From positions 62,001 through 126,000 of the forward strand of contig JANFAH010000065.1 of the NCBI GenBank assembly GCA_024663395.1: a DNA stretch of 64,000 nucleotides, given 5' to 3'. A model generated the notes under the pieces. The model did no database searches. It was not told the origin of the DNA and saw only the letters and a program-made list of their open reading frames with translations. Positions 34,083-45,530 of this stretch are shown here, piece after piece. Source of the stretch: Pisolithus tinctorius. Lineage: Eukaryota; Basidiomycota; Agaricomycetes; Boletales; Pisolithaceae. Each line of letters begins with the position of its first letter. Position 1 is the stretch's first letter. Both the position numbers and the translations under genes were made by a program.

Positions 34083-35315
34083 CTACTCTTCCATCGCTTG
34101 TCCTCCATCACCCTCCTGTTCTTCTCCGCCTTCCTTCTCTCCTCCGACTTCTTCCTCTTCCTCGTTATCCCCCTCCGCACCTTTGTCTGCTTCCTTGTTC
34201 TTGTCCTCTGCCGCCTCCGACTGAGTCCTCTTCCATCCTCCGCCTGTGTGCTCAAGCTCAGCCATTCTGGCCTCTTGCGCATCCTCCCTCCTCCTCATCT
34301 CCACCCACTCTGCCCAGGCGCAGTACAGCACCCACTCGTCGGCAGTCCGCTCTGCAGCCTCTGCCATCTGCTCCGCTGCCTCTGCCATCCTCTCGAAGGC
34401 CAGCACAGTGGTCTCGTGCACTTCGGCCTGTCTCTCCATGGCCTGCAGCTGCCGCTCCCGCTCCCACTCCACCCACCGCATGTGGACTTTCGCACCAGAA
34501 GGACCCTTGAGTGGGGTCACTGGCTCATCTTCTCCACCTACCTCCCGCTCGTCATCTGCTTCCTCTGTCTCTGTCACTTTCTCCTTTCCCTTCCCTCATG
34601 TCCTCTTCTTCTTCTCTCCTCGGGAGCTCCCTGTCCCTGCTCTCTTCCGTGAGGGTCCTGCCGCCACCTCTTCCCGCATCCAACTGCAGGTTTTCTTCTT
34701 GTTGTGGCAGGGCATGCAGGCCCTGGTCTTACCCTGCCCTGGCTCGCACTGACCCGCCATCAGACTCGCTATGCAGCGAGTGCAAGGGGGCCGCCTGGTT
34801 GCAGTAACCACCACAGAGGTCCCAGGGACCCTCTGGGCGGTGTTGATGTCGTAGACCACACTGCTTAACCTGAAATAAAAATACAAGTCAGCTCCACTTG
34901 ACTTGTAGGATTCTGTCACTCACCTTTGCGCGGCCTCATCCCACCTGGCCTGGGCCCTCTGCCTCTGCTTCTCTGCCTCTTCCGCCACTCTCTGTCTTTG
35001 CCTTTCGGCCTCTTCATCTGCTGCCTTCTTCCACTGTGCTTCTTCCTCCTCTCTCTGCCTCCGCTCCGCCTCCTGCCGTGCCTCTTCCGCCTTTTGTCGC
35101 TTGGCCTCCTCTCGTTTGGCCTTGCGCTCCGCCTCGCATTCTCGCTCCTTCTTCTCCACCTCTTCTCGCTGACGTGCCTTCTCCGCTGCCTTCTCGCGCT
35201 CGGTGTCTGTCGAATCGTCTGTAAGGATGACTAGGTCGTCGTCGGTGACCTGGGAGTAGTCATGGGGGTGACCAGGAGTGGGCTGGGGGGTTTTGTTCTG
35301 ATGCTGAGAGGACAT
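34083..35315 (-). pseudogene. C1 antisense gene: coiled coil plus six-cysteine cluster, one intron, one stop
   Basis: On the strand opposite to pol, between pol and the 3' LTR. The ATG at 35315 (MSSQHQNKTPQPT) begins exon 1, an acidic start followed by a long Glu/Arg/Lys/Ala coiled coil (EREKAAEKARQREEVEKK and onward). An intron at 34870-34923 (gtgagt ... atttcag, 54 nt) is followed by exon 2 with CTRC-x8-C-x9-CMPC-x6-C, ending KKKTCSW, a spacing like a Zn(II)2Cys6 cluster. A basic stretch and a second helical, acidic C-terminal region follow to 34083. One TGA (34596-34598, after EKKKRT) breaks the frame at a probable arginine. It is homologous in order and layout to the intact gene at 52539-53586 in element I. 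Function unknown; DNA binding is a guess from the cysteine spacing. Confidence 0.72.
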
Positions 35316-35512
35316 GATGATGGGGGGATGGGATACGAAGGATCGGTACCCTAACATGTGTTTTTAAGCGGAACTTCGAACTCTGATGGAGCTCCGCCAC
35401 AGCTAAACCCATTATCCTCGAGGCATCAAAATAATTTCAAATGATCGACTCGTGTTGATCTCGTCCCGTACATGTGGCCTTCAGGGGTTCAGGCCCTAAG
35501 GGGGGGGCACTG

Positions 35513-36226
35513 TGTCATAACCATGCGTTCACACTAAGCCCTTGCTCGCTCCACGCCCTACTCTGCTGGTCATTCACTCACTCCGCACCAACTCCACCCA
35601 ACTTCTGTTGGTTGCAAACCATCTCCGCTCCGACTGCTGTCGGACTTGTGTTGCTCTCCTACTGGACCAAGCGGTCCGTCCTCTGAGGGGTCATGTGACT
35701 ACCTTCGCAGTCAGGAACTCCGCAGCGTGCTCACCGCATGGTCCAGTGCCTGGACTGTTTCCTTTTCTGGATGTTCTGTGTTACCCGTTCGTATGTCCTC
35801 TGTCTACCCTTCATTTGTTGTCCAGGAAGTTTTACTTGAAAATTTATGAGTCCCCGTATGTCAGTTCCAATTCCGATTACTGTACCTCCATAGCAGTATA
35901 AAAGCATGTACTGTACTCCACTGTTCTTCAGTACGAATATCAACTTAGTTCCTACTCCCTCCGATTCCGTCTTCTGTCTGTCGGAGTTATCTCTGACTCT
36001 CCGTCTGTACCCTCCCTCTGAAATATGAGGGCTGAGATTGTGCAAGGGGGTAGCACACGAGCTAAACCCGACACCCTCACTCCGCTCTGCCTTTGTCTCG
36101 GCAGTCTTCGTTCCTGCCGACACTCCGCTAGTCGGAGTTCTGTTCCTGTGTGTCGGACTTGCTTCCAGACCCTCCTCTAGACCTTGTTAAGCGTCAGAGT
36201 TGGTCGGAGTAGGCCCGGACTTGACA
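35513..36226 (+). repeat. 3' LTR of C1 (714 bp)
   Basis: It has the same length as the 5' LTR, with a TATA box TATAAAAG at 35897-35904. It ends cccggacttgaca followed by the target duplication CAATG. Differences from the 5' LTR are spread through the first 100 bp and look mostly like C/T and G/A transitions. Confidence 0.93.
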
Positions 36227-39200
36227 CAATGGCAGACTGGCTGTCGGAATACAGCAGGATAGGGTGTTTGAGTGGTCGGAAAACTTCCCTGATGAATTGT
36301 TGAAGCCACAGGCCCTCTTTGGCTGTGTGAGTTGCTGTGACATACTCTGCTTCAGCAGTGGAGTGTGTTACGAGTTCTTGTTTCTGTGAAGCCCAACTGA
36401 CAGCTCCACCATCTAGTAGGTAGGCATATCCACTTATAGCACATTGATGCTCCTGCAAAGCTCTGTCTGCATCAGTATAGCCCTTGAGGCCTCATTCTGA
36501 ATTTCTGAACATCAAAGTGAGTGCTTTTGTGCCTGAGATATACCTGTAGATTTGTTTCATGGCTTCCCAGTGAGTCATGTTGGGTGCATTGTTGAACTGC
36601 ACAACTGTGGAGACAGCAAATGCAATGTCAGGGTGCATTCCAATGGTGAGGTGCATGAGGGAGCCAACAGCAGCATGGTAGGGTATGTTCTTGATGTGTG
36701 CAGCTTCTTTGGCTGGCTGTGGAATTTATCCATGGGAGAGTTTTATGCTGGGGTCCATCAGAATTGCAGCTGGCTTGCAGTTGGTGAGGTTGTATTTCAT
36801 TAGGATGGCCTCAATGTATGACTGCTGCAACAGGGATATGGTGCAGGCTTCTCTATTCCATGTCACCTTCATTCTGAGTAGCCAACTAATGGGCCCTAGG
36901 TCAGAGATTTTGAAACAAGTGCTGATCTCCTGTTTAAATGAGCAAATTAATGATGGAGAACTGCCTGTTACAGTGCAGTCATCAATGTGGCTGGCAAGGA
37001 TGAGAATTTCTGATCCTATGCGACCATAGAATACTCCCCAATCTGCATGTGCTCTGGTGAGCTCAAGATCCGCAAGGGTAGCACACAGCTTCTGGTACCA
37101 CCGAAGTGCACCTTCTTTCGAGCTGTATAATGCTATGTTTAGCTTCCCAACTCAATGGGAAAAATTCCACCCTACTGCATAGCCCTCAGGGAGCTCCATG
37201 TAGATGTCTTCACCATCTCCAAATTTGCCATTGAGGAATGCCAAGTGGAAATCAAATACATTGATATCCCAGTCATTGCATGCAGTGATTGCTAGTATGG
37301 TGCAGAGAGATGCAAGTCTTGCAATGGGAGCATATGTTTCATTGTAGTCAATGCCCTGGATCTGAGAATAGCCCTTAATGACTAGGCAGGCCTTGTACTT
37401 CTTGATTTCTCTGGCAGTGTTGCATTTGATCTTGAGGACCCATTTGCATCCTACAATGTTTGTACCTTTGGGGCACCCAATGACATCCCAGGTGTGTGCT
37501 TCCTCTAGGCTCTTTAATTCTGCATTTATGGCATCTTGCCACTTTGGCCAGTCAGCTCGGGATTTTGCCTCCTGTACTGTTGACAGATCCAGCCCTTTGG
37601 CTTCAGCCATCCCTGCCACCATAGCATACATGATGTTAGTGTCATCTTCATCAGTAGCTAGTTCTTTGTTGAATACATAGGTGGCATTCTCTCAGGATTT
37701 AGGGCTGTTAGGGTTGCTGTCACTCTCTTGGAGTTCTTTCACAAAGTCGAGAGGGATGTGTCCATTGTGAGTTCCTTCACCTGCACATAAGCACCTCATA
37801 TAGTCTGATTCAAAGTGCTGGTGAGTGGAACATCGAGGTTGAGGTGGAGGTGTTTCAAAATTTTCTCCAAGTGGGCCTGGAACAAGTTGTGGAATTTCTG
37901 CAGTTGCTTCTGTGGGTTGCTTGACTGTCTGCATAGCCTCAGAATTTCCTTGTGAGGCTTCGGAATTTCCCTGCTCCCCCTTGAGTGGCACACCTGAAGG
38001 TACAGACACTTCCCAGTGCTTGAAAATGATGCTACATTCTATTCCAATTGCTTGTGTGTCTGGCCAGTAGACGTGGTGGCCATCGCTCTCAGGATCAAAT
38101 CCTACCCAGTGTCCATCTTGGGCTCACATGTCTAGTTTGGAGCCAGAGGTGTCATGGACCTTGACATGACATCCCCAGACCAGAATTTTTGAGAGGTCAG
38201 GTGGTCTTTGGTAGAGCATTTTGTAGGGAGTTTTTGTGCCTAGATGGTGAGTTGACAAGCAGTTTTTGAGCGGTTGCATGCATGATGGCCTCCCCCCAGA
38301 GGTTCTTGGGTAGGCCACTGGCATGAATCATCACATGTACACACTCAGTGAGTGTTCTGTTGAGTTGTTCTGCAACTCCATTGTGTTCAGGGGTATCATG
38401 GATGGTTATGCATCATTCTGTGCCTTGGGATTTCAGACATTCCGAAAATTCCACACTAAGATACTCTCCCCCACAATCTGAGCAAAGTCACTTGACTTTG
38501 GTATTGAACTGCATGTTCAGCCATGCTTCATAGGCCTTGTATGATGTGAAGGTCTTAGCTTTCATCTTCTGGAGGTACAGCTTGGTGTAGCAGGTGTGGT
38601 CACACGTGAATGACACATAGTACTGACTGTGGCCAGGGGTTTGGACCAGAGAAGGTCCCCAGAGATCTGTGTGGACCTCGTTGCCTAGATGTTCATGGCA
38701 GGGTGGGTCATGCTCCTTCCTGATAGGCTTCTGAGTTGCTTTGGTATATTCACATGAATTGCATGTGCCCATGGTGGAATGCACTTTGTCCAGTTTAATT
38801 CCAGTGATCATGACATCCTTGAGCATGTGTCAGATGGCTTCAGGAGCAATGTGACCAAGCCTGATGTGAATCTCCTCATGGCATGGTTAAGGATTCCATG
38901 GCCTTGGCTAGGCCTGTGAAGGCACAACAAGCTTGTTTGAGGCAATAGAGGCCTTTTTGCACCGGAATTTCAGCTACTTTCTTTTTCTGAGTGTCAAAAA
39001 TTTGACAACACTTGTCTCAGAATAATGCCACATACCCAGCAACATCAAGTTTGCTGACAGAAACAAGCATGATTCCCATCTTGGGAGCATAGAGCACATC
39101 TTTGAGTTGAACATGGGTTTGTGTAGTGCCATTTGGGAGTGAGATTGGGAGGTCACCTTTTCCAATGGCATGGAAGGTGTGATTGTTGGCAGTGGTGATA

Positions 39201-40380
39201 GGTTTGGGAATGATTGGCTTATAGTCAAGGAATTTGCTGTGGTAGGAGGACATATGACATGAAGCACCAGAGTTGAACAGGATGGTCTCCTCTGTGGAAT
39301 TTAGGCTTTTGCCTGCAAGTAGAGCATGGTCATAGGTGTTCATATACACATCTTCTTCTTCAATAATGATATCCTGGGGGTTCAGAATTTCTTCCTCCAC
39401 AATTTCTGTTAGCCAATTGTCATCCTGTGGGTGTGCTAGCCAAACTCCATCAGGTTCGGAGTCGGTGCTGGTCTGTGCACTCAAGCTGGCTGATGCACTG
39501 GCTGCAGTGGCCGCTTTGCTGGAGCCTTTCTCCTTCTTTTTCCCTTTGCCCTTGTTCTGGAACCACTTGGGTGCTTGCCCAGCTTTTCTGCCACCCTCTT
39601 CCCAGCATTGGTCTTTCATATGACCTTTCTTTCTGCAGTTTTCACAATTCAGCTTCTTTCCATCCTTTGCTTAGTAAGCCATGTCTTCGGAATTTCTGGA
39701 GTTTCCAGTGTTGCCCCTTTTTGTCCATGTTTGGCACCTATCATATTTGTCAGAGATTACTTTGATTATGAAGTCTGGAGATAGGTCCTTTGCATGACTA
39801 GGGCCAAAGACATCATAGCTGTGAGGTTGGAGTCATAAGAAGCAGGAAGTGAACTGAGGATGATGGCTGCAAAGTTGATGTCTGTGATTGACTGTCCAAG
39901 CATGGCAAGTTGTTCATGCAGTGCATGCATCTTGTCGAAGTGAGTGCAGACATTGCCTTTTTCTGCCCAGCAGGATTCTTGGAGTTTTCTCCACAGATTG
40001 ATCATGATCATGTGAGAGTGGTTTTGGAAAAGGTCAGTGAGGACACCCCACACACTCTTTGCAGTCTCTTCCTTCAGAACTCAAAGGAATAGGGATTCTG
40101 GGAGTGACACAGTGATCACTAGCTTGATGTATCCATCATCCTCAGCCCATTGCCAAAGTTTTTCTGGGTATTCACTAACAAGTTTTTGCTCCATGGCTGT
40201 GGGCTTCCAGGAGGAGTCTTTCCCTGCTGAGGGGTCCTCTGGTTTCACATCCAAGCTGGTCAGGTGTCTGGTCAGCCCTTTCAAGCTGATGGCCCATTCA
40301 ACCCAAGCCTTGTAGTATAGCCAGTTGCTTCCATCTGCATTTAGGGTTGGGACTTGTAAGGAATGATTGTCTTTCACCAT
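36227..40380 (-). pseudogene. pol: Copia K gag-pol (protease, integrase, RT, RNase H), inactivated
   Basis: On minus from ATG 40380 (MVKDNHSLQVPTLNADGSNW) runs a copia-type Gag with a zinc knuckle CENCRKKGHMKDQC near 39612-39650. Protease follows with LFNSGASCHMS, where the family has LFDSGA, so the catalytic Asp is replaced by Asn. Integrase: VHTDLWGP, SDCGGEYLS and TPEHNGVAEQLNRT, with a stop before SDCGG. RT: WVLKIKCNTAREIKKYKACL, DINVFDFHLAFLNG and SHIDDCTVTGS in place of the usual YVDD motif. RNase H: YTDAD, EAEYVTATHTAKEGLWLQQ and LYSDSQSAI. C1 interrupts just after; the tail is at 26054-26268. Many stops and several frameshifts are present. Confidence 0.87.
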
Positions 40381-40438
40381 AGTGGGTAGTGTTGCTGTGT
40401 AATAACTCTTTTGGAATTAGAGCACAAGGGCAGGGCTC

Positions 40439-41188
40439 ATAACCTAATGAAGGTATGAGTTTCTCAGTGTACAAAGTAGTCACTGTATTAGTACCTAATG
40501 AAGGTATGAGTTTCTACACTACGTCAGTACCAAGTAAACGAGCAGGAATCTAGCTATACTCACCTCAGTGTACAAAGTAGTCACTGAATGTTACACTCGA
40601 CCGAAGTCAGGGTGTAGGGAGAGCTCAAACACAGTCTGTGGTTTCTACTGAGCAACGGCTGCAGTAACCTCTGTAAATGACAGAGGATTTGATCAATGCC
40701 GATAAGAGTGGTCCGGGTTAAGGACACTGAGGGCAAAGTTCTGAGGAATGCTGTGTATGATTGAGCAGCTCAAGTCTGGGTTTCCAGGACTTGAGCTGGC
40801 AAGCTAAATACTACAAGAAAATGGACCATGAGGCATCCGCACGTATCGAGGTAACTATGCCATTGGTTGAACAATGACGACACATGTCCCAGGCATGTAA
40901 TGAGAATGTATCGCTAGTGGTGGAAGCAGAGAGCCATCGGAACAGAGAGAAGACAGCTCAGAAAAGGAAAAGTGTCCAATGGATCAAACACAAAGTAAAC
41001 GTACAGAAAAGGAAAAGATAAGGGCGAAACATAACACTGAGGTGGAAAACAACGGTGCGGAAAATTTATAGTATGGTAATTAGTAAGCACATTGACATCG
41101 GAATTTAATTCTGAGGGTTGGGGAGAAATTCTGAGCCCTCTGGGTGAAACTCTGAGACGCTACCATAATTCCAGATTGCATTCTCGAC
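40439..41188 (-). repeat. 5' LTR of copia K, split by a solo LTR
   Basis: It aligns with 25761-26053 on both sides of the solo LTR at 40589-41036. About 297 bp are native. Internal direct repeats are conserved between the two LTRs. Confidence 0.85.
40589..41036 (-). mobile_element. Solo LTR of the E1 gypsy family, reverse orientation
   Basis: It starts TGTTACACTCGACCG and ends gggcgaaacataaca, the reverse complement of the E1 LTR, at 448 bp. The flanks CTGAA (40584-40588) and CTGAG (41037-41041) differ at one base. It keeps more CpG than the E1 LTRs, so it is less mutated. Confidence 0.88.
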
Positions 41189-41261
41189 ATTGCACACAAC
41201 TCATTGATGAGTTAGGCAGAGTCAGCTGTAGCCATGTCCACAACATGCTTGGTGTGTGACA

Positions 41262-41672
41262 CTGGAATTCCACAGGCATCAATGTCAGTACAGGCCTGAC
41301 CTTCTTCACTACAGCTTTGTACTTTAAGATATGAAGAATGGGATTGAACTGGTAAGTGGAACATAAAGCTGAGATTGTCAGTGGCAAAATGGTAGTGCTA
41401 GTAGAAATTAAGAAGGGGTCATTTGCAGAAATGGAACTAGAATTGAATGGATCAATGGGGGGCATACTGTTGCTTTGTAAATCATAGAGCAATGCCACAG
41501 CAGAATTTTCAGTAGTGTCTGTAGAGAAAAGAGAAGCTGGCTTCAAAGGTAACAGAGGAGGATCAGAAACATAGAGAGAACACACAGAGAAAACATTATC
41601 ATGGCCTCCACATGATCCAAACAAGTCATTGACTGACACTAAAAATCCTGCTCAGGTTGTTTCATGTGGTGA
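41262..41672 (-). pseudogene. pol: H pol, protease-RT linker fragment
   Basis: The minus-strand frame (SVNDLFGSCGG ... ILKYKAVVKKVRPVLTLMPVEFQ) continues element H after the nested LTRs. The motif YKxVxKKVRPVxxxMPxEF is what I recall at the start of the RT part in mushroom gypsy elements of this type. It ends where insert B starts (TGTCACACACC). Confidence 0.6.
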
Positions 41673-42566
41673 TGTAGGGAGCTGTATACTCCCTGAGGCT
41701 GGAACAGGAATCTGTCACTAAATTCCACAGCCCTCTATGACAAACCCATTTCAGAGTTTTTCCTGCTTGTGTCCTCATGTTTCCTCCCAACCCCTGTCGC
41801 CTTTGGAGTTTCTACCAACCTTCAGCATGTCACTCAGTCATCAAAATGCTGATCTGGAAATTCTGCATTCGCACAGAGTCATCTGGAATTCAGTAGCCAT
41901 GCCACCACTCAGCCACATCACTAGTCATCCATGCCACTTGCCTCTAAAAACTCTGGTTTCCCCTGTCACCCTAAATTCCACAAGCTGGACTTCGTGCCAG
42001 TATGCTATGCTCTGCCCTCCTGTGCCACTCAGCCCCACCTCCCACTTGTACATGTACCCTCATTGTGTTGGAAGATACCCCTTACCGTTGTCCTGTTCTT
42101 ACTCTTGTCTACTACCCACCAGACTATTTCACATGCATCTGTAATTCACTGACATCTGATGTCCTTTCCTTTATTTTCTGGTTTTTTTAGTTTTTCTGCC
42201 CCACCTTACTCTGACTTGTACCTACATCCTTTGTACTATATAATTCTGCCATGATGTCGGAAATATACCACCCACCTTTGGAGTTGCTATCTGTGTGTGT
42301 TCTGCGAGTTTGAGAGTTCCCAGAGCCTAAGTGCATATATAGAGTCTACAGCATCTTCAGTGTCCCCAGTGGTCTTCATGTCTCCTGTGTCCTCCAGTCC
42401 TGCATGCCTTATCCCATATCCCTTTTGCTTTGAATTCACTCTTCTTGACACATAGAAGCCTCTTGGAATTTCATATACCCATCTTGCTGTTCCTTGCACT
42501 GTGAGACACGACTTCTGGGAAGCATGCAACTGAAGGAAGGCTGAAGGGAGAATTCCCTAGGGTTGC

Positions 42567-44412
42567 TGTCACACACCAAAGGTGTTGTGGACATGGTTAC
42601 AGCTGACTCTGCCTAACTCGTTGACAAGTTGCACACAATGCCCAAGCATGCAGATGAAGACTAAAGGCCTCATGCATAGAAAGACTGTCAGACATTAACA
42701 GTCATCCTTCGCACAAGAACGAGTCATCAGTGCTAAAGAGAAAAGAGGAAGCGAGTTAAGCACACGTTAAAGGTTTTTAGTGCCTGTGTATGGCATTCCA
42801 GTTTTCGTCATATCTCCACCATTTCCAAAGATATTGACTCCATTCCCACACTCGCTTAAAGTGCTCAGCCCCATGGTTCTTCCTTCCAAATTTGGAGAGG
42901 ATCCTCGCACCCTGCATGTTTCTACAGCACTCCATCCATCAGATGCTCATTTTGCTAAGTCCATCAATCATGGCCACCTCTTCATCGGTCGTCTCGCTTG
43001 TCTCACTTGCCAGAGACAGTGGCTACGTATATCTGCCAGGTGTTCCCACCAGCTTCCATCCTGAAGCCCCCTGGTTCATCCCATCATTGTCAGCCCCATC
43101 TCATCCCATGCAGCTTGGTCAGCGTGTTCTCCTTGTCAGTATGACTTCCAGAAGGACGTTCTTTGGTCGCCTCAGGTCTGTCACTCGGTTAGAAAGGTCT
43201 TATGTGGTCGTTTCAGTCTCCCCAGTTGATGAAGCATATGGATCATTCCTCCCTGCTCCCTGCACTGTCTTTGTTTCAGTCTTGTCCATCATTCTTCCCG
43301 CATTGTGACAGCTGCAGTATAATCTACTGTCCTCCAGCCTCCCTGATCACGTTCATGATGAGTATGACATGCATCTTGCCTTCTTACTGCAAGATCCAGC
43401 AGAAGACGTTCCCCCTTCACCTCCTCCTCCATCAGAGCCCCATTCATGAAGTTTTTGTTAACTTTGCTGAGAGGATGGAAGGGTGGGAGATGCAATCGCA
43501 TATGCTCTCATTGCCCCACAGACCCCCAACACCCTAGCCCCCTTTGACACCTGACTCATGCCCTTCAATTCTGGAATTAATACTTCCCTGTCTGGAAACA
43601 CCGTCCATCTGTCATGCCATCTTTGGATCTAGAGATGTCTCTGCCAAGATCTAACTTGCATCGCCACCCCCTAATGTGATATCAGTGCACTTACTCAGTT
43701 TCTGATTCTATTTGACTCATTTTGTGATATTTTGACTATCCCTGACTCGTTCATTGCCAATACTTACCAATCCTCTGTGCTTGCTTACTTTTCATTTCTC
43801 ACTTACTCATCATGATTGCTCAGTCCTTACTCATTACTTACCAAGTGTTTGTGCCTTGTTTGTCACAAGCTGTGCTCCCCCCTCAGTATATAAACCCCCA
43901 TGTACTTAGCTACCAGGAAGCAATCAGAAGCAGTCCAGCAGTCAGTTCAGTGCCTATCTCATCATTGACAGTTGAGGCTCATTCGGGAGAGTCTATCTGT
44001 CTTCATTCGTATCATTGGTAGTTGAGGCTCCATCAAGGGTCTATCTACCTTCATTCATTCATCTGAAGTATCATCTGTGCTCTGTCAGCACACCTGCTTA
44101 GTCATCCATCCACTCCTGTGTAACTCGTCATCGACTTGTGCCAGGAGCACATCCAAAAGATCATCACACCAGAGTACTTTCAGCTGAATACCTTCACTCT
44201 ATTCAGCATCCCCCATCTAGTCATCACTTGCTTATCTACTCCTGCATAACTCGTCAACAACTTGTGCCAGGAGCACTCTACTTGAAGTCCCTCCCCCCAC
44301 TTTAGGTTTCTCTGCCCTCCAGGTTCCGCAGAGGTAAACCACCACTCGCTTGTATTTGTCTTTGGTGTTGGATTTGTTTGGTTTACACCAGCTTTCCACA
44401 CTTTGACTCACA
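42567..44412 (+). mobile_element. 1.85-kb LTR-like element, copy D
   Basis: It starts TGTCACACACCAAAGG and ends ttgactcaca. The flanks TTGC (42563-42566) and TCGC (44413-44416) differ by one CpG transition. The sequence around 45440 in the other LTR shows the empty site. A TATA box lies at 43887-43894. It is closely similar to copy C. Confidence 0.86.
42970..43449 (+). pseudogene. 159-aa ORF in LTR-like copy D, one nonsense change
   Basis: It is the same 480-bp frame as in A, B and C. A TGA at 43306-43308 follows SIILPAL, where copies A and C have LRQLQ, so CGA became TGA. Otherwise the frame continues in register to EPHS and stop at 43449. Confidence 0.6.
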
Positions 44413-45530
44413 TCGCCCCAAGGGGTGCTGTGTGGAAGGAGAAGTCAAGAATAAGACTAGAAGGGGTTGGGGGGAATTTGAGCGAGAGCCATGGGATTTA
44501 ATTCCAGACAGATGTGGGTGCACGAAGAACAGCAAGATGGGTATATGAAATTCTGAGAAGCCACTATGCATCAAGAAGAATGAATTCGAAGCGAAAGGGA
44601 TACAGGATGAGGTGTGCAGGACTGGAGGATGCAGGAGACACAGAGACCACTGGGGACACTGTAGACACTGTAGACTCAATATATGCACTTAGACTCTGAA
44701 AACTCTCAAACTTGCAGAACACATACTGATGGCAACTCTAAAGGTGGGTGGTATATTTCTAACATCATGGCAGAATTATATAGTACAGGGAAAGTAGGTA
44801 CGAGTCAGAGTAAGGTAGGGTGGAAAAACTAAAAGACTGGAAAATAAAGGAAAGGACATCAGACATCAGCAAATTACAGATGCATGTGAAATAGTCTGGT
44901 GTGTACTAGACAAGAGAAAAAAAATGGGACAACAGTAAGGGGTATCTTCCAACAGAATGAGGGTACATGTACAAGTAAGAGGTAGAGCTGGTGAGAGGAA
45001 GCAGCACAGGGGGGCAGAGCATAGCATACTGGCACAAAGTCCAGCTTGCAGAATTTAGGGCAACAGGGGAAACCAGAGTTTTTTAGAGGCAAATGGCATG
45101 GATGACTGGTGATGTGGCTGAGCAGTGGCACAGCTACTGAATTCTGGATGACTCTGAGAAAATGTGGAATTTCTGGATCAGCATATTGATGACTGGGCAA
45201 CATGCTGAAGGTCAGTGGAAACTCTGAAGGTGACAGGGGTTGGGAGGAAACATGAGGACACAAGTGGGAAAAATTCTGAAACAGGTTTGTTGCAGAGGCC
45301 TGTGGAATTTAGTGACAGATTCTTGTTCCAGCCTCAGGGAGTATACGGCTCCCTACAGTGCATCCACATCTGTCTGGAATTAAATTCTGCGGCTCTTGCT
45401 CAAATTCCCCCACCCCCTTCTAGTTTTATTCTCGACTTCTCCTTCCATGCAGCACCCCTTGGGATGATCCTAGTGAATTCTCCCTTCAGCCTTTCTCTAG
45501 TCACACTCTTCCCAGAAGTCATGTCCCACA

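Larger units (their letters stand above)
26269..36226 (+). mobile_element. Ty3/gypsy chromovirus element C1, full length, lightly mutated
   Basis: It is bounded by two 714-bp LTRs (26269-26982 and 35513-36226) and by the duplication CAATG (26264-26268 and 36227-36231). The order is leader with an ATG at 27044, gag (split by copy C), a -1 frameshift signal, pol with chromodomain, an antisense spliced gene, a purine tract (aaggggggggcac near 35499-35510) and the 3' LTR. Pol has three TGA stops and the antisense gene one, all at arginine positions. It is related to G and I. Confidence 0.95.
25761..41188 (-). mobile_element. Ty1/copia element K, full length, inactivated
   Basis: LTRs at 25761-26053 and 40439-41188 flank a reverse-strand copia gene order: gag, zinc knuckle, protease, integrase, RT, RNase H. 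ATTGC lies on both sides (25756-25760 and 41189-41193); the exact end is ambiguous by a base or two. The purine tract before its 3' LTR is gagggggag (26054-26062, read on minus). Gypsy element C1 is inserted in the RNase H region (TSD CAATG), and a solo LTR of E1 type lies in the right LTR. Confidence 0.9.
18872..41261 (-). mobile_element. 1.88-kb LTR-like element, copy B, expanded by three insertions
   Basis: On the minus strand it starts TGTCACACACCAAG (41261) and ends TTTGACTTACA (18872). Subtracting the Harbinger element, the solo LTR, the copia element and their target duplications leaves about 1878 bp, matching copies A, C and D. The pieces are 18872-20548, 24460-24570, 25739-25760 and 41194-41261, give or take the duplicated bases. 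The two flanks do not match: CCAT in element 0 on the left, CTGG in element H on the right. It has no target-site duplication and joins two different host elements. Confidence 0.8.
42500..45357 (-). mobile_element. LTR of the H family in minus orientation (inner), split by copy D
   Basis: On minus it starts TGTAGGGAGCCG (45357) and ends gtgtctcaca (42500). Without copy D it is about 1008 bp, and its sequence is the reverse complement of the outer LTR. The flanks GCAC and GTGC both derive from GCGC by single CpG transitions. The result is a near-palindrome with arms 41673-42499 and 44521-45357. Confidence 0.72.
41673..45530 (+). mobile_element. LTR of the H family in plus orientation (outer), inserted in H, split by an inverted LTR
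   Basis: It starts TGTAGGGAGCTG at 41673 and ends catgtcccaca at 45530. The native parts are 41673-42499 and 45358-45530, together 1000 bp. Flanking 4-mers are GTGA (41669-41672) and GCAA (45531-45534); both follow from GCGA by one C to T change on opposite strands. It is very likely a solo LTR. Confidence 0.7.

Noticed and set aside
34098..34752. Plus-strand frames of 168-184 codons in C1 after pol
   Set aside because: Low-complexity Ser/Leu/Cys mirror of the Glu/Arg-rich antisense gene.
42780..43064. A second frame of about 94 codons upstream in copies B, C and D of the LTR-like family
   Set aside because: It overlaps the 159-aa frame in another register and is not preserved in copy A, which is fused in frame there instead.
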